Below, piece after piece: positions 17,072 through 26,525 of a stretch of DNA of 64,000 nucleotides (position 1 is its first letter; the number at the start of each line of letters is the position of its first letter). Source of the DNA: Streptomyces echinatus (GTDB taxonomy: Bacteria; Actinomycetota; Actinomycetes; Streptomycetales; Streptomycetaceae); NCBI RefSeq assembly GCF_014203595.1, contig NZ_JACHJK010000017.1:112102-176101 (forward strand). Direction: 5' to 3'. The position numbers and the translations under genes were made by a program. Below the pieces are notes generated by a model. The model was not told the DNA's origin and searched no databases. It saw nothing but the letters and a program-made list of their open reading frames with translations.

Positions 17072-18387
17072 GCCAGCTCCTTCCCGCGCGTCTCCGGCAG
17101 TCCGAGCAGGGCGAGCGCGGCGAGGCCGTAGCCGATCGCGCCGAAGACCAGCGCGCCGCCGACGCCCCAGCTGTCCGCCAGGAAACCCACCAGGGTCGGG
17201 AACACCGCGCCCACCGCGCGGCCCGTGTTGTACGTGAACCCCTGCCCCGTGCCGCGCACCGCCGTCGGGTACAGCTCGCTCAGATAGGAGCCGAAGCCGC
17301 TGAAGATGGCCGACATGCAGAAGCCGAGCGGGAAACCGAGCACCAGCAGCAGGGTGTCGGCGCCCTGCGGGATGTGCGCGTACGTCAGGACGCACAGCGC
17401 CGACAGCAGCGCGAACAGCCAGATGTTGGCGCGCCGGCCGAGCCGGTCGGTCAGCTGGCCGCCGGTCAGGTAGCCGAGGAAGGCGCCGGAGATCAGGAAG
17501 GTCAGATAGCCGCCGGTGCCGACCACCGACAGACCGCGTTCGGACTTCAGGTACGTCGGCACCCAGGTCGCCAGCGTGTAGTAGCCGCCCTGTACACCCG
17601 TCGACAGCAGGCTCGCGAAGACCGTGGTGCGCAGCAGGCCCGGGGCGCCGTCCCGGGCCGGCCGGAAGATCGCCGCGAACGAGCCGCGCCGCGGGTCCTG
17701 TTCGCGGGCCGCCGCCGCGGTGGGGGCGTCGTGCACCCGGCGGCGCAGCCACACCACGAGCAGGGCCGGCAGCGCCCCGGTCCAGAACATCACCCGCCAG
17801 GCCAGGTCGTCGCCGGCGAAGGAGAAGACCAGCGTGTAGACGATCGCCGCCAGTCCCCAGCCGATCGCCCAGGAACTCTGGACCGCGCCGAGCGTACGGC
17901 CCCGGTGGCGCGCGCTCGCGTACTCGGCGACCAGGATCGCGCCGACCGCCCACTCGCCGCCGAAGCCGAGGCCCTGGAGGGCACGGAAGACCAGCAGGGT
18001 CTCGTAGGTGGGCGCGAAGCCGCAGGCGACGGTGAAGACGGCGTACGTGATCACCGTGATCATCAGGGCCCGGACCCGGCCGACCCGGTCCGCGAGCACG
18101 CCCGCCGCGGCGCCGCCGACCGCCGAGACCACCAGCGTGACGGTGGTGAACAGGCCCGTCTGTCCGCTGTTCAGGCCGAAGTACGCCGAGAGCGCCACCA
18201 TGCTCAGCGGCAGTGTGAAGTAGTCGTAGGAATCCAGCGCATATCCGCCGAAAGCTCCGGCGAACGCGCGCCGCCCGCGAGGGCCGAGGGCGTGCAGCCA
18301 GCCGAACGCGCCGTCCTCGGCGGGCTGTTCGGCCGGCGCCGGCCGTACGCCGGCGGGTGCGGATCCGGGCGGTGGGGTCGTGCTCAT
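17068..18387 (-). CDS. MFS transporter (sialate/aromatic-acid/SHS family-like)
   Basis: A 439-residue MFS permease with 12 predicted helices. The loop 2-3 motif GVLADRVGRVRAL and the repeat-half counterpart GQLTDRLGRRAN are present, as is the helix-4 signature FRALQGLGFGGEWAVGAILVAEY of the metabolite:H+ symporter branch (SHS/AAHS). The start ATG 18385-18387 follows GAGGTG; a longer frame upstream would enter the operator region. First gene of the run transporter, DUF1445, pxpA, pxpB, pxpC. The likely substrate is 5-oxoproline or a related carboxylate (inference from context). Confidence 0.87.
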   Translation of the reverse strand: MSTTPPPGSAPAGVRPAPAEQPAEDGAFGWLHALGPRGRRAFAGAFGGYALDSYDYFTLPLSMVALSAYFGLNSGQTGLFTTVTLVVSAVGGAAAGVLADRVGRVRALMITVITYAVFTVACGFAPTYETLLVFRALQGLGFGGEWAVGAILVAEYASARHRGRTLGAVQSSWAIGWGLAAIVYTLVFSFAGDDLAWRVMFWTGALPALLVVWLRRRVHDAPTAAAAREQDPRRGSFAAIFRPARDGAPGLLRTTVFASLLSTGVQGGYYTLATWVPTYLKSERGLSVVGTGGYLTFLISGAFLGYLTGGQLTDRLGRRANIWLFALLSALCVLTYAHIPQGADTLLLVLGFPLGFCMSAIFSGFGSYLSELYPTAVRGTGQGFTYNTGRAVGAVFPTLVGFLADSWGVGGALVFGAIGYGLAALALLGLPETRGKELA

Positions 18388-18446
18388 GGGCACCTCGCAG
18401 AGGGGGACGGAGGGTGCGGGGAAGTGAGCCGTGCGGAGCACCGTAG

Positions 18447-18465
18447 AGGATCGTTCAACGATCCT
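18447..18465. promoter_or_regulatory. GntR operator palindrome
   Basis: AGGATCGTT-C-AACGATCCT: a perfect inverted repeat with 9-bp arms and a 1-bp centre, in the 126-bp space between the divergent transporter and GntR genes. Spacing and symmetry fit an FCD-type GntR dimer. It is 60 nt from the transporter start and 49 nt from the gntR start, so it can control both directions. Confidence 0.7.
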
Positions 18466-18513
18466 TCAATACCCGCGTTGTCTCGTCCCGGTGTCTGCGA
18501 TTGAATTCCGGGC

Positions 18514-19221
18514 ATGGCAGAGCAGCTGACGGGACTGGCCGGCGACCGTGTCCTCCTGGGCCGGACGAGCACCGCGGAGCGGGTTTCGGACATCCTCAGG
18601 AGCCGCATCTCCGAGGGGTACTTCCCGCCCGGCACCCGGCTGTCGGAGGACAGCATCGGCGGGGCGCTCGGCGTCTCCCGCAACACCCTGCGCGAGGCGT
18701 TCCGGCTGCTCACCCATGAGCGCCTGCTGATCCACGAGCTCAACCGGGGCGTGTTCGTCCGGGTCCTGACCGTCGAGGACGTCGAGGACATCTACCGCAC
18801 GCGCTCCCTCGTGGAGTGCGCCGTCGTCCGCGGCCTCGGCGAGCCGCCGTACCCGCTCCAGGGACTGGCCGCGGCCGTCGCCGAGGGCGAGCGGGCGGCC
18901 GTCGACAGTGACTGGAAAGCGCTGGGTACCGCCAACATCCACTTCCACCGGGAACTGGTCGCCCTCGCCGGCAGCGAGCGCACCGACGAGCTGATGCGCA
19001 GCGTCTTCGCCGAGCTGCGGCTCGCCTTCCACGTCGTGGACGACCCGCGCCGGCTGCACGAGCCCTACCTCACCCGCAACCGCGAGCTGCTGCACACGCT
19101 CCAGGCCGGCGACCGGCGGGGCGCGGAACGGCTGCTGGACACCTACCTCGCGGACTCGCTGGAGCGGGTGGTGGAGGTCTACCGGCGCCGGGTGGGCGAG
19201 GACGGCACCGGCGCGTCTTGA
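18514..19221 (+). CDS. GntR-family regulator, FCD subfamily
   Basis: A 235-residue regulator. A winged helix lies at about residues 22-85 (TRLSEDSIGGALGVSRNTLREAFRLLTHERLLIHELNRGVFV), followed by an all-helical FCD effector domain with metal-ligand type residues in HFHRELVALAGSERTDELM. Such proteins respond to small carboxylates or amino acids. It is divergent from the 5-oxoproline/transport genes with a palindrome between them, so it is the likely local repressor. No clear Shine-Dalgarno precedes the ATG; TTGTCT (18478) and TTGAAT (18501) are spaced 17 nt and would give a leaderless message. Confidence 0.9.
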   Translation: MAEQLTGLAGDRVLLGRTSTAERVSDILRSRISEGYFPPGTRLSEDSIGGALGVSRNTLREAFRLLTHERLLIHELNRGVFVRVLTVEDVEDIYRTRSLVECAVVRGLGEPPYPLQGLAAAVAEGERAAVDSDWKALGTANIHFHRELVALAGSERTDELMRSVFAELRLAFHVVDDPRRLHEPYLTRNRELLHTLQAGDRRGAERLLDTYLADSLERVVEVYRRRVGEDGTGAS

Positions 19222-19252
19222 GCCTCTGTGACGGCCGTCGCTTCTGCGTCGT

Positions 19253-19283
19253 TTGGGTTGTTGTCAGACCGAGGACCTAATCT
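19253..19283 (+). promoter_or_regulatory. Candidate promoter of the SMC cluster
   Basis: TTGGGT (19253-19258) and TAATCT (19278-19283) are separated by 19 bp. The -10 is a good TANNNT match and would start transcription at about 19290, exactly at the GTG 19291, giving a leaderless message. It lies just after the gntR stop. Confidence 0.4.
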
Positions 19284-19290
19284 GTGCACC

Positions 19291-20820
19291 GTGACTTCGC
19301 CTGCATCGACGGACAGCGTTCCGCCCCAGCTCAGCGCGGGGCCGCGCCCGGCTCCGGGTCCGGCCGCCGACGAGGGGCTGGCGCGTCGGCTGCGCGCGCT
19401 CGCCTGCACCGCGCCGCTGCACGACCTGGACGCGCGCAAGGCCAACCTGGCCGGCGAGTACTCGGTGTACGGAATGGCCGAGGTGGCACTGTCCGCCATC
19501 GACCTGGTCACGCTGAACATGGACTTCGACACGGGCGCCGACCACGAGCAGATCGTGGCCCGGCTCGTCCCGCGCATCGCCGCCCAGGCCCCGCACCGGC
19601 CCGCCGCCGAACACGAGCGGGTGGCCCGCTGGGTCCTGGAGAACCTGATCAACGTCGGCAGCGTCGACCGCGGCTTCCGCGCCGTCTACGGCACCTTCGC
19701 GCCCGACGGCACCTACGTCCGCCGTGACTACGACTTCAAGCTCATCGAGGAGGTCCCCGGCCCCGGCGGCACGGTCTACCTCCGCACCACGGACGAAGCG
19801 GTCAACGTCCTGGTCGGCGCCCTCGACACCGACGTCACCAGCGCCCAGATCGCCGCCGAGGTCAAGCTGGAGGTGCTGATCAGCCGCGGCCGGCTCGCCG
19901 ACGCCCAGCTCGCCGCCGAGCAGGCCCGCTACCGCACGGTCCAGTACTCCGAGACGCTCCGCCGGGCCCTGGACGCCACCCGGCGCAACGTCCGCGCGGT
20001 CGACTGGCTGAACGCCGTCCCCGACATGATCGCCGAGGCCCTGGACCACGTGGCCGAGCGCTACCGCCACGAGAACGCCATCCTCACCAACATCCGCAAG
20101 GCCCGCGACGAGACCGAGGACCCCGAGAACAAGCGCCGCGCCGCCGAGCTGGTCGACATCGTCAAGGACTGCATCCGGCGCCACACCCAGCTCCAGTCCC
20201 GCCTGCTGGAAGCGGGCCCGCTGTTCCGCGCCGAGCAGGACCGGCAGGCCTTCGCCACGCCCGCCACGACATCCGGCACCGACCTCTACGGCCATCTTGT
20301 CGCCCCCACCCTGCCGCTGCCCCTGGAGCAGGCGATCCGGGTCACGGACGCGTTCTTCGCGCACGGCACGGGACTGCGCACACCGGTGTCCGTCCGGGTC
20401 GCCGACCTCGTCGACATACTGCTGACGCCCCCCGTGGAACGGGAACACCTGGGCGCGGAGATGCCCGAACCCGACCTGATCGCGACACCGGACGACAGCC
20501 GGTTCAGCGAGGAACAGCTGGCCGCGGCGACCGACCTGCTGGACCTGCCGGCGGACGCGCCGCGGAGACTGTCGGGGCTGCTCGCCGAGGCCCGCCGGAC
20601 CGGCGACCCCGACCTGGCCTACCTCGTCGCCCTCCTGGCGGTCCACGCGGCCAGCCCCGCCGTCGGCACCGCCTACCGGCAGGGCGAGCAGAAGCTGCTG
20701 TTCGCCGTGGACGACGGGACCGAACTGGACGATCCCGAGTTCGGCGGCGCGGACCTCATCGTGGGAACCGCGCTGCTGGACGCGGCGGGGATGGCCGCCG
20801 ACCGGACGGAGGCCGCGTGA
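19291..20820 (+). CDS. Kleisin-like (MukF/JetA-like) subunit of an SMC complex
   Basis: A 509-residue, largely helical protein from GTG 19291 (an in-frame ATG at 19228 would add 21 residues of poor quality). An N-terminal winged-helix-like region (NLAGEYSVYGMAEVALSAIDLV and GFRAVYGTFAPDGTYVRRDYDFKLIEE), a long helical middle (residues about 190-320, e.g. EQARYRTVQYSETLRRALDATRRNV) and a second helical/winged C-terminal part fit the MukF/kleisin layout. It is followed by a KITE-like gene and a giant SMC, the same order as mukF-mukE-mukB. I do not recognise a named family with certainty; the role as SMC partner is inferred from architecture and context. Confidence 0.6.
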   Translation: MTSPASTDSVPPQLSAGPRPAPGPAADEGLARRLRALACTAPLHDLDARKANLAGEYSVYGMAEVALSAIDLVTLNMDFDTGADHEQIVARLVPRIAAQAPHRPAAEHERVARWVLENLINVGSVDRGFRAVYGTFAPDGTYVRRDYDFKLIEEVPGPGGTVYLRTTDEAVNVLVGALDTDVTSAQIAAEVKLEVLISRGRLADAQLAAEQARYRTVQYSETLRRALDATRRNVRAVDWLNAVPDMIAEALDHVAERYRHENAILTNIRKARDETEDPENKRRAAELVDIVKDCIRRHTQLQSRLLEAGPLFRAEQDRQAFATPATTSGTDLYGHLVAPTLPLPLEQAIRVTDAFFAHGTGLRTPVSVRVADLVDILLTPPVEREHLGAEMPEPDLIATPDDSRFSEEQLAAATDLLDLPADAPRRLSGLLAEARRTGDPDLAYLVALLAVHAASPAVGTAYRQGEQKLLFAVDDGTELDDPEFGGADLIVGTALLDAAGMAADRTEAA

Positions 20821-20956
20821 TGGTCGCGCCGGTGGCCGGACGGCGGTCCGCCGCGGCCGGTCGCGCCCCGCGGCGAAGCCGCGGACCGATACGGCCCCGC
20901 GCCCTCCACGGGGCGCCTGTCCCCAGCCCTGTTCCCGAGACCGAGGAGTTGCAGTC

Positions 20957-21835
20957 GTGAGCGAGCCCGCCGAGTGGAGCGAGGCGGAGCCGTCCGCCCC
21001 GCCGGCGTCCCCCGCCGTCACCCCGGCCGACGCCGCTGACGCGGCGCGGCTCGTCGCCTTCGGACTGCAGCCCAAACTGGCGCCCGCGCGCGACCAGGAG
21101 TACACCGAGCTGCTGCGGCGCCACCGCGACGACCCGGCGTTCGCCCGGCTCGCCGACGCCGTCGCCGCCGGCCTCGGGCTCGTCGTGCTGGAGGTGTCCC
21201 CGCGCGCGGGGATGGCCGTGACCGCCGCCGAGGACTCCGTCTTCGCCGTCCGCATGGGCGACTACGCGCGTCGCACCGCCGCCGACTCCGGCGACCGCTT
21301 CCTGCACGGACTCGCCCATCTCGCCGCCGCCGCGCTGGCCTTCCCGCGCCCCGAGGACCTGGCCGACGACTCCTACATCGGACGCGTCACCGTCAACGGC
21401 GTCGACGCCTTCGTCCGGCAGGCCTGCCGCCGGCTGGAGGAGCGCGCCGCGGAGCAGGGCGAGAACACCGACCCGGCCACGGAGGCACCCGGTCTGGAGG
21501 CCGCCTGGCGGATCTGGGCCAGACGCAGCGCCACCGGCGCCACCAAGGACGCCCGCCGGCCGGCCGCCTCCACCACCGGCATCGTGGCGAAGGCCCTCGC
21601 CTTCCTCACCGACTCGGGCTTCCTGCAGCGCACCGGCGACGAAAGCGGCGGCACCTACCGCACCACCGCCCGCTACCAGCTCCAGGTCCGCGACATGGCC
21701 GGCAGCGCCGCCCTGGCCGAACTGCTGGAGCTGGGCGTCGTCCCGGTCACCGACGGTACGGCCACCCTGCTGCCCGCCGAGGACACCGACGACCTCGACC
21801 TGGTCGCCGACGCCGGTCTGCCGTTCCACTCCTGA
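20957..21835 (+). CDS. KITE-like (MukE/JetB-like) winged-helix subunit
   Basis: A 292-residue acidic protein. A disordered Pro/Ala N-terminus is followed by helices (DQEYTELLRRHRDDPAFARLADAVAAGLGLVVLEV, then DYARRTAADSGDRFLHGLAHLAAAALAF) and a winged-helix end (STTGIVAKALAFLTDSGFLQRTGDESGGTYRTTARYQLQVRDM). This is the tandem winged-helix plan of MukE/KITE proteins that sit on kleisins. GTG start behind GAGGAG. A 136-nt gap separates it from the kleisin-like gene and 37 nt from the SMC. Function as accessory subunit is inferred. Confidence 0.6.
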   Translation: MSEPAEWSEAEPSAPPASPAVTPADAADAARLVAFGLQPKLAPARDQEYTELLRRHRDDPAFARLADAVAAGLGLVVLEVSPRAGMAVTAAEDSVFAVRMGDYARRTAADSGDRFLHGLAHLAAAALAFPRPEDLADDSYIGRVTVNGVDAFVRQACRRLEERAAEQGENTDPATEAPGLEAAWRIWARRSATGATKDARRPAASTTGIVAKALAFLTDSGFLQRTGDESGGTYRTTARYQLQVRDMAGSAALAELLELGVVPVTDGTATLLPAEDTDDLDLVADAGLPFHS

Positions 21836-21872
21836 ACCACCGCACCTTTCACCAGACTTACGAGAGTCCGCC

Positions 21873-24800
21873 ATGTACGAGCTGTCCCGGGTCCGCCTCT
21901 ACTCCATCGGTCCCGCCGGTGCGCGCTACGCCGACACCGTGCTTGACCTGCGGGGTGTCGGCGAGCCCGTGCCCGACCCGGCGCCCACGCAGGCGGAGTT
22001 CTTCGAGGAGGAGCCGTCCGGCCCGCCGCGCCGGCCCGCCCCCGCGGGCGTGCTGTTCCTGGAGAACGGCGGAGGCAAGTCCGTCCTGCTCAAGCTGATC
22101 TTCTCGGTGATGCTGCCGGGCCACCGCAACACCCTCGGCGGCGCCAGCTCCGGTGTGCTGCGCAAGTTCCTGCTCGCCGACGACTGCGGCCACGTGGCCC
22201 TGGAGTGGCAGCACGTGCAGACCGGCGAGTGCGTGGTCGTCGGCAAGGTCAGCGAGTGGCGCGGACGGCAGGTCTCCAACGACCCGCGCAAGTTCGCCGA
22301 GGCCTGGTACTCCTTCCGGCCCGGCCCCGGCCTCAGCCTGGACAACCTCCCCGTCGCCGAGGCCACCGCCGTACGGCCGGCCGCCGAGGGCACGTCCGGC
22401 GCCCAGGGCCGCCGCCGCACCATGAAGGGCTTCCGCGACGCCCTGACCGAGGCCGGCAAGGCATACCCCCACCTGGAGGTGCACTGGGAGGAGATCCACG
22501 ACCGGTGGATCGAGCACCTCGGCGACCTCGGCCTCGACCCCGAACTCTTCCGCTACCAGCGCGAGATGAACGCCGACGAGGGTGAGGCGGCCGGTCTCTT
22601 CGCGGTCAAGAAGGACTCCGACTTCACCGACCTGCTGCTGCGCGCCGTCACCGACACCCGCGACACCGACGGCCTCGCCGACCTCGTCGGCGGCTTCGGC
22701 AACAAGCTCGGCCGGCGCGCCGAGCTGATCGCCGAGCGCGACTTCACCGCCGGTTCCGTCGACCTGCTCGGACGGATCGTCGAGGCGGCCGGGACACGCG
22801 CGCGTGCGCGTGACGTCCACACGGGTGCCGAGCGCCGCACCCGCACGCTGGCCCGGCGGCTGTCCGCGCGGGCCGTGCGCGAACGCGTCCGGGCCGCCGA
22901 CCTCGCCCAGCGGGTCACGGCCGCCGCCTACGCCGTCACCCATTCCGAGGGCGCCCGCGAGCGCAGCGCCCTCATCGCCGCCGAACTCGCCTTCCGGCAC
23001 GCCTCCCTGGCCCTCGCCGCCGCCGAGAAGTCCGCCGCCGCGCAGAAGCGGGAGCTGGCCGACGCCCGCACCCTGCACTCCGCCTGGCAGGCCGCCGAGG
23101 CCGTGCTGCGGCACCGCGCCGCCGCCGACCGCGTCGCGCGCGTGTCCGCCGCCATCCAGGAGGCCGAGCGGGACGCGGCCCCCGCGCTCGCCGCCCGCGC
23201 CAAGGCCGCCGTGGACCTGGTACGCGCCCTGCACGCCGCCGCCGCGAACGCCGAGGCCCTCGCCAACGAGGAGGAGGAGCGGTCCGCCGCCCTCCAGGAG
23301 GTCAGCGACTCCGCCTACCGGGACTCCACCTCCGCCGCCACCGAGGCGCAGCGGGCCCGCAGCGAGGCCGGGCACCTGCGCCAGCGGCTCGCCGAGGTCG
23401 AGCAGGAGACCGCCGAGGCGGTCCGCGCGGGCTGGCTGGACGACAGCGCCCCGGACGCCGACCCGGCGCGGGCCGCGCTCGCCGCCAGCGACGCCGAGAA
23501 GACCGCCGTGGCCGCCTGGGACGCGGCCCGCGAGGCCGCCCGCAAGGCCACCGAGCACGCGCGCGAGGCCGCCTCCGCCGAGTCCCGCGCCGAGCTGACG
23601 GCGGCCCGCGCGGCCGACGCGGCGACCGCGGCCGAGCGGGCGCACGAGGCCGAGCGGCGCCTCGCCGAGTCGCTGGCCGCCGAGGAGCGGCTGGCGGAGC
23701 TGCTGAGCCTGCCCGGCACACCCGGCGCGGCGCGCGTCCCCGGACCCCGCTCGGGAGCGGACGACGGCACCCCGGCCCCCGAGGAGCGCCCCCGGACCGC
23801 CGGTGAGGGCGCGTTCGGACCCGAGGAACTCGACCGCTTCGCCGACGAGTTGCGCGAACTCCTCGACGACGCCGTGTCGAGCGCCGAACGGCACCTTTTC
23901 GACCTGCGTACGGCCGCCGCCGACGACGCCCGGATCCTCGGCGCCCTCGGTGACGGCGGACTGCTGCCGCCCGGCCCGGACGTGGTGGCCACCGTCGAGT
24001 TCCTCGGCGAGCACGGCATCCCGGCCCTCCCCGGCTGGCGCTACCTCGCGCAGGCCGTCGACCCGGCCGACCACGCGCGCGTGCTCGCCGCCCGCCCCGA
24101 ACTGGTCGACGGTGTGATCATCACCGACCCGGACACGCACGCGCGTGCCCGCGAGGCGCTCGGCGACGCCGCCCTGCTGCCCCGCTCGGCGGTCGCCGTC
24201 GGCACCGCCGCCGCGCTGCTCGCCCCGCCCCCCGCCGCCGGAGCCACCCCCGGTGACGTGTTCCTCGTACCGCCGAACCCGGCCATGCACGACGAGCACG
24301 CCGCCGACGAGGAACGGCAGGCCCTGCGCGCGCGGGCCACCGAGCGCGACGAGGAGATCCGCTTTCTCGCCGCCCGCCTCGGCAAGGACCGCGAACTGGC
24401 CGCGCGGGTCGCCTCCTGGCGCACCGGCTGCCCCGCCGGGCACCTCGTCGGGCTGGCCCGGGCCGCCGAGGAGGCCCGCGCCTTCGCCGAGGAGGCCGAG
24501 GCCGAACTCGCCGAGGCACGGACCGTGCGCGCGGAGGCCGACGAGACCGCGGCCGAGGCCACGCAGGTCCGCGACGAACGGCAGGAGACCGCGCAGAAGG
24601 CCCGGCGTGCCGCCGACGCCCTCGCCGGCCTCGCCTTCCGGCTCCGCGAGCGCGCCGGCTGGCAGGCGAAACTGCGCGAACTGGCCGACGACGCCACCGA
24701 GTCCGAGGCCCGCGCCCAGACCTGCCTGGAGCGCGCCCGCGCCGCCGACGAGGACCGCCGTGCCACCCAGCGCGCCGCCGACGACGCCCGCCGCACCGCG

Positions 24801-26525
24801 CGCGCCCTGCGTGCCGAGCGCTCCGAGATCGCCGGTGCCCCCGACGACGTACCCGTCGACGAAGTGGACGCCCCGCAGGCCTCGCTGCCCGCCCTCCGCG
24901 AGGCCTACCGGGCCGCGTCCCAGCTGTACGAGAAGGTCGGCGTCGGCGCCGACCTGCGCGCCGAGCAGGCCCGCGCGGAGAGCGACGAGAGCGCCGCCCG
25001 CGCCGAACTGGACCGGCTCAGCAACAAGGTCCGTACCCGCGCCGAGCAGCTGCTCCAGTCACCCGACGGCTCCGACGGGCCCTCCCGGCAGGCCGCCGCC
25101 GCGCGCGCGGAGGAGCTGGTGCAGCTCCTGGAGACCCGTATGTCGACCGCCAGCGAGCAGCTCGGCCGGCTGCGCGGCGAGGCGGAACGGCACGCGCCGG
25201 AGGACGGCGGGGCGCACACCGAGCTGCCCGGGCAACTCGTCCCGCGCGACGCCGAACACGCCCAGGCGCTGCTGCGCACCGCCACGGCCGAACTCGCCGC
25301 CCGCACCGAGGCGCTGGCGGAGGCCCGCGGGGCGCACGCGGAGCTGCTGGACGCCCACCGCGCCGCCGAGGACGCGGCCGGCGGCTTCGACGAGATCGCC
25401 GCGATGCTCCGCGACCTGCTGCGCGAGCACACCCCCGAGGAGGAGCAGGAAGAACCCGAGGCGTACCCGGGCAGCCTGGAGGAGGCCCGGCACTCCGCGG
25501 CCGAGGCGCGCCGCTCGCTGCGTGGCTGTGCCGCCGATCTGTCCGCCGCCGAGGCGGCCGTGCGCGAGGCGAGCGACGTCCTCGTCCGGCACGCCAACTC
25601 CACGCGCTACGAGCAGGTCCGCACCCCCGCCCGGCAGCAGATCCGCGAACTGCCCGCCGCCGCGCTGCCCGAGCACGCCCAGAAGTGGGCGGACGCGTTC
25701 GCCCCCCGGCTGCGTGTCCTGACGGACGAGCTGGCCCAGCTGGAGCGCAACCGCGACTCGATCGTGGACCGGCTGCGCGGCCTCGTGGAGTCGTCCCTGG
25801 CGACCCTGAGATCCGCCCAGCGGCTGTCCCGGCTGCCGGAGGGGCTCGGCGAGTGGTCCGGGCAGGAGTTCCTGCGCATCCGTTTCGAGGAGCCCGACCA
25901 GGCCACGCTCACCGAACGGCTCGGCGAGGTCGTCGACGACGCCACGCGCGCGGCCGTGAAGAAGAACTCCGACCTGCGCCGCGACGGCATGTCCCTGCTG
26001 CTGCGCGGCGTCGCCGCGGCACTGCAGCCGAAGGGCGTGGCCGTCGAGATCCTCAAGCCCGACGCCGTGCTGCGCGCCGAACGCGTTCCCGTCGGCCAGA
26101 TGGGCGACGTGTTCTCGGGCGGCCAGCTGCTCACCGCCGCCATCGCCCTGTACTGCACGATGGCCGCGCTGCGGTCGAACGACCGGGGGCGGGACAAGCA
26201 CCGGCACGCCGGCACGCTGTTCCTGGACAACCCGATCGGCCGCGCCAACGCCACGTACCTGCTGGAGCTCCAGCGGGCCGTGTCCGACGCGCTGGGCGTC
26301 CAGCTGCTGTACACCACCGGCCTGTTCGACACCACCGCCCTGGCCGAGTTCCCGCTGGTCATCCGGCTGCGCAACGACGCCGACCTCAGGGCGGGCCTTA
26401 AGTACATCAGCGTGGAGGAGCACCTCCGGCCCGGTCTGCCCCAGCAGCCCCGGGCCGGAGAGGCGGTCCACAGCGAGATCACGGCGACACGGATGTTCAA
26501 GAAGCCGGCACCGAACGCCCCCTAG
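21873..26525 (+). CDS. Giant SMC/MukB-like ATPase
   Basis: A 1550-residue SMC-type ATPase. Head half 1: Walker A region LENGGGKS at residues 63-70 (K69), where the usual first Gly is Leu. Two long coiled-coil arms (about 290-680 and 800-1390, Ala/Glu/Arg-rich heptads) flank a short globular hinge-like block around 700-790 (FLGEHGIPALPGWRYLAQAV). Head half 2: ABC signature FSGGQ (S1415-Q1418) and Walker B LFLDNP with D1452 followed by N1453, where most SMCs have catalytic Glu. The C-terminal DTTALAEFPLVIRL resembles the switch/D-loop end of MukB-like heads. Likely a DNA-bridging or loop-extruding motor with the two upstream genes; chromosome or plasmid/phage role unknown. ATG start; the stop codon lies inside a dispersed repeat. 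Confidence 0.85.
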   Translation: MYELSRVRLYSIGPAGARYADTVLDLRGVGEPVPDPAPTQAEFFEEEPSGPPRRPAPAGVLFLENGGGKSVLLKLIFSVMLPGHRNTLGGASSGVLRKFLLADDCGHVALEWQHVQTGECVVVGKVSEWRGRQVSNDPRKFAEAWYSFRPGPGLSLDNLPVAEATAVRPAAEGTSGAQGRRRTMKGFRDALTEAGKAYPHLEVHWEEIHDRWIEHLGDLGLDPELFRYQREMNADEGEAAGLFAVKKDSDFTDLLLRAVTDTRDTDGLADLVGGFGNKLGRRAELIAERDFTAGSVDLLGRIVEAAGTRARARDVHTGAERRTRTLARRLSARAVRERVRAADLAQRVTAAAYAVTHSEGARERSALIAAELAFRHASLALAAAEKSAAAQKRELADARTLHSAWQAAEAVLRHRAAADRVARVSAAIQEAERDAAPALAARAKAAVDLVRALHAAAANAEALANEEEERSAALQEVSDSAYRDSTSAATEAQRARSEAGHLRQRLAEVEQETAEAVRAGWLDDSAPDADPARAALAASDAEKTAVAAWDAAREAARKATEHAREAASAESRAELTAARAADAATAAERAHEAERRLAESLAAEERLAELLSLPGTPGAARVPGPRSGADDGTPAPEERPRTAGEGAFGPEELDRFADELRELLDDAVSSAERHLFDLRTAAADDARILGALGDGGLLPPGPDVVATVEFLGEHGIPALPGWRYLAQAVDPADHARVLAARPELVDGVIITDPDTHARAREALGDAALLPRSAVAVGTAAALLAPPPAAGATPGDVFLVPPNPAMHDEHAADEERQALRARATERDEEIRFLAARLGKDRELAARVASWRTGCPAGHLVGLARAAEEARAFAEEAEAELAEARTVRAEADETAAEATQVRDERQETAQKARRAADALAGLAFRLRERAGWQAKLRELADDATESEARAQTCLERARAADEDRRATQRAADDARRTARALRAERSEIAGAPDDVPVDEVDAPQASLPALREAYRAASQLYEKVGVGADLRAEQARAESDESAARAELDRLSNKVRTRAEQLLQSPDGSDGPSRQAAAARAEELVQLLETRMSTASEQLGRLRGEAERHAPEDGGAHTELPGQLVPRDAEHAQALLRTATAELAARTEALAEARGAHAELLDAHRAAEDAAGGFDEIAAMLRDLLREHTPEEEQEEPEAYPGSLEEARHSAAEARRSLRGCAADLSAAEAAVREASDVLVRHANSTRYEQVRTPARQQIRELPAAALPEHAQKWADAFAPRLRVLTDELAQLERNRDSIVDRLRGLVESSLATLRSAQRLSRLPEGLGEWSGQEFLRIRFEEPDQATLTERLGEVVDDATRAAVKKNSDLRRDGMSLLLRGVAAALQPKGVAVEILKPDAVLRAERVPVGQMGDVFSGGQLLTAAIALYCTMAALRSNDRGRDKHRHAGTLFLDNPIGRANATYLLELQRAVSDALGVQLLYTTGLFDTTALAEFPLVIRLRNDADLRAGLKYISVEEHLRPGLPQQPRAGEAVHSEITATRMFKKPAPNAP

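Noticed and set aside
21858..24443. A long minus-strand frame (861 codons) antisense to the SMC gene
   Set aside because: Composition is Gly/Val/Leu-rich shadow of SMC codons, no family motifs.
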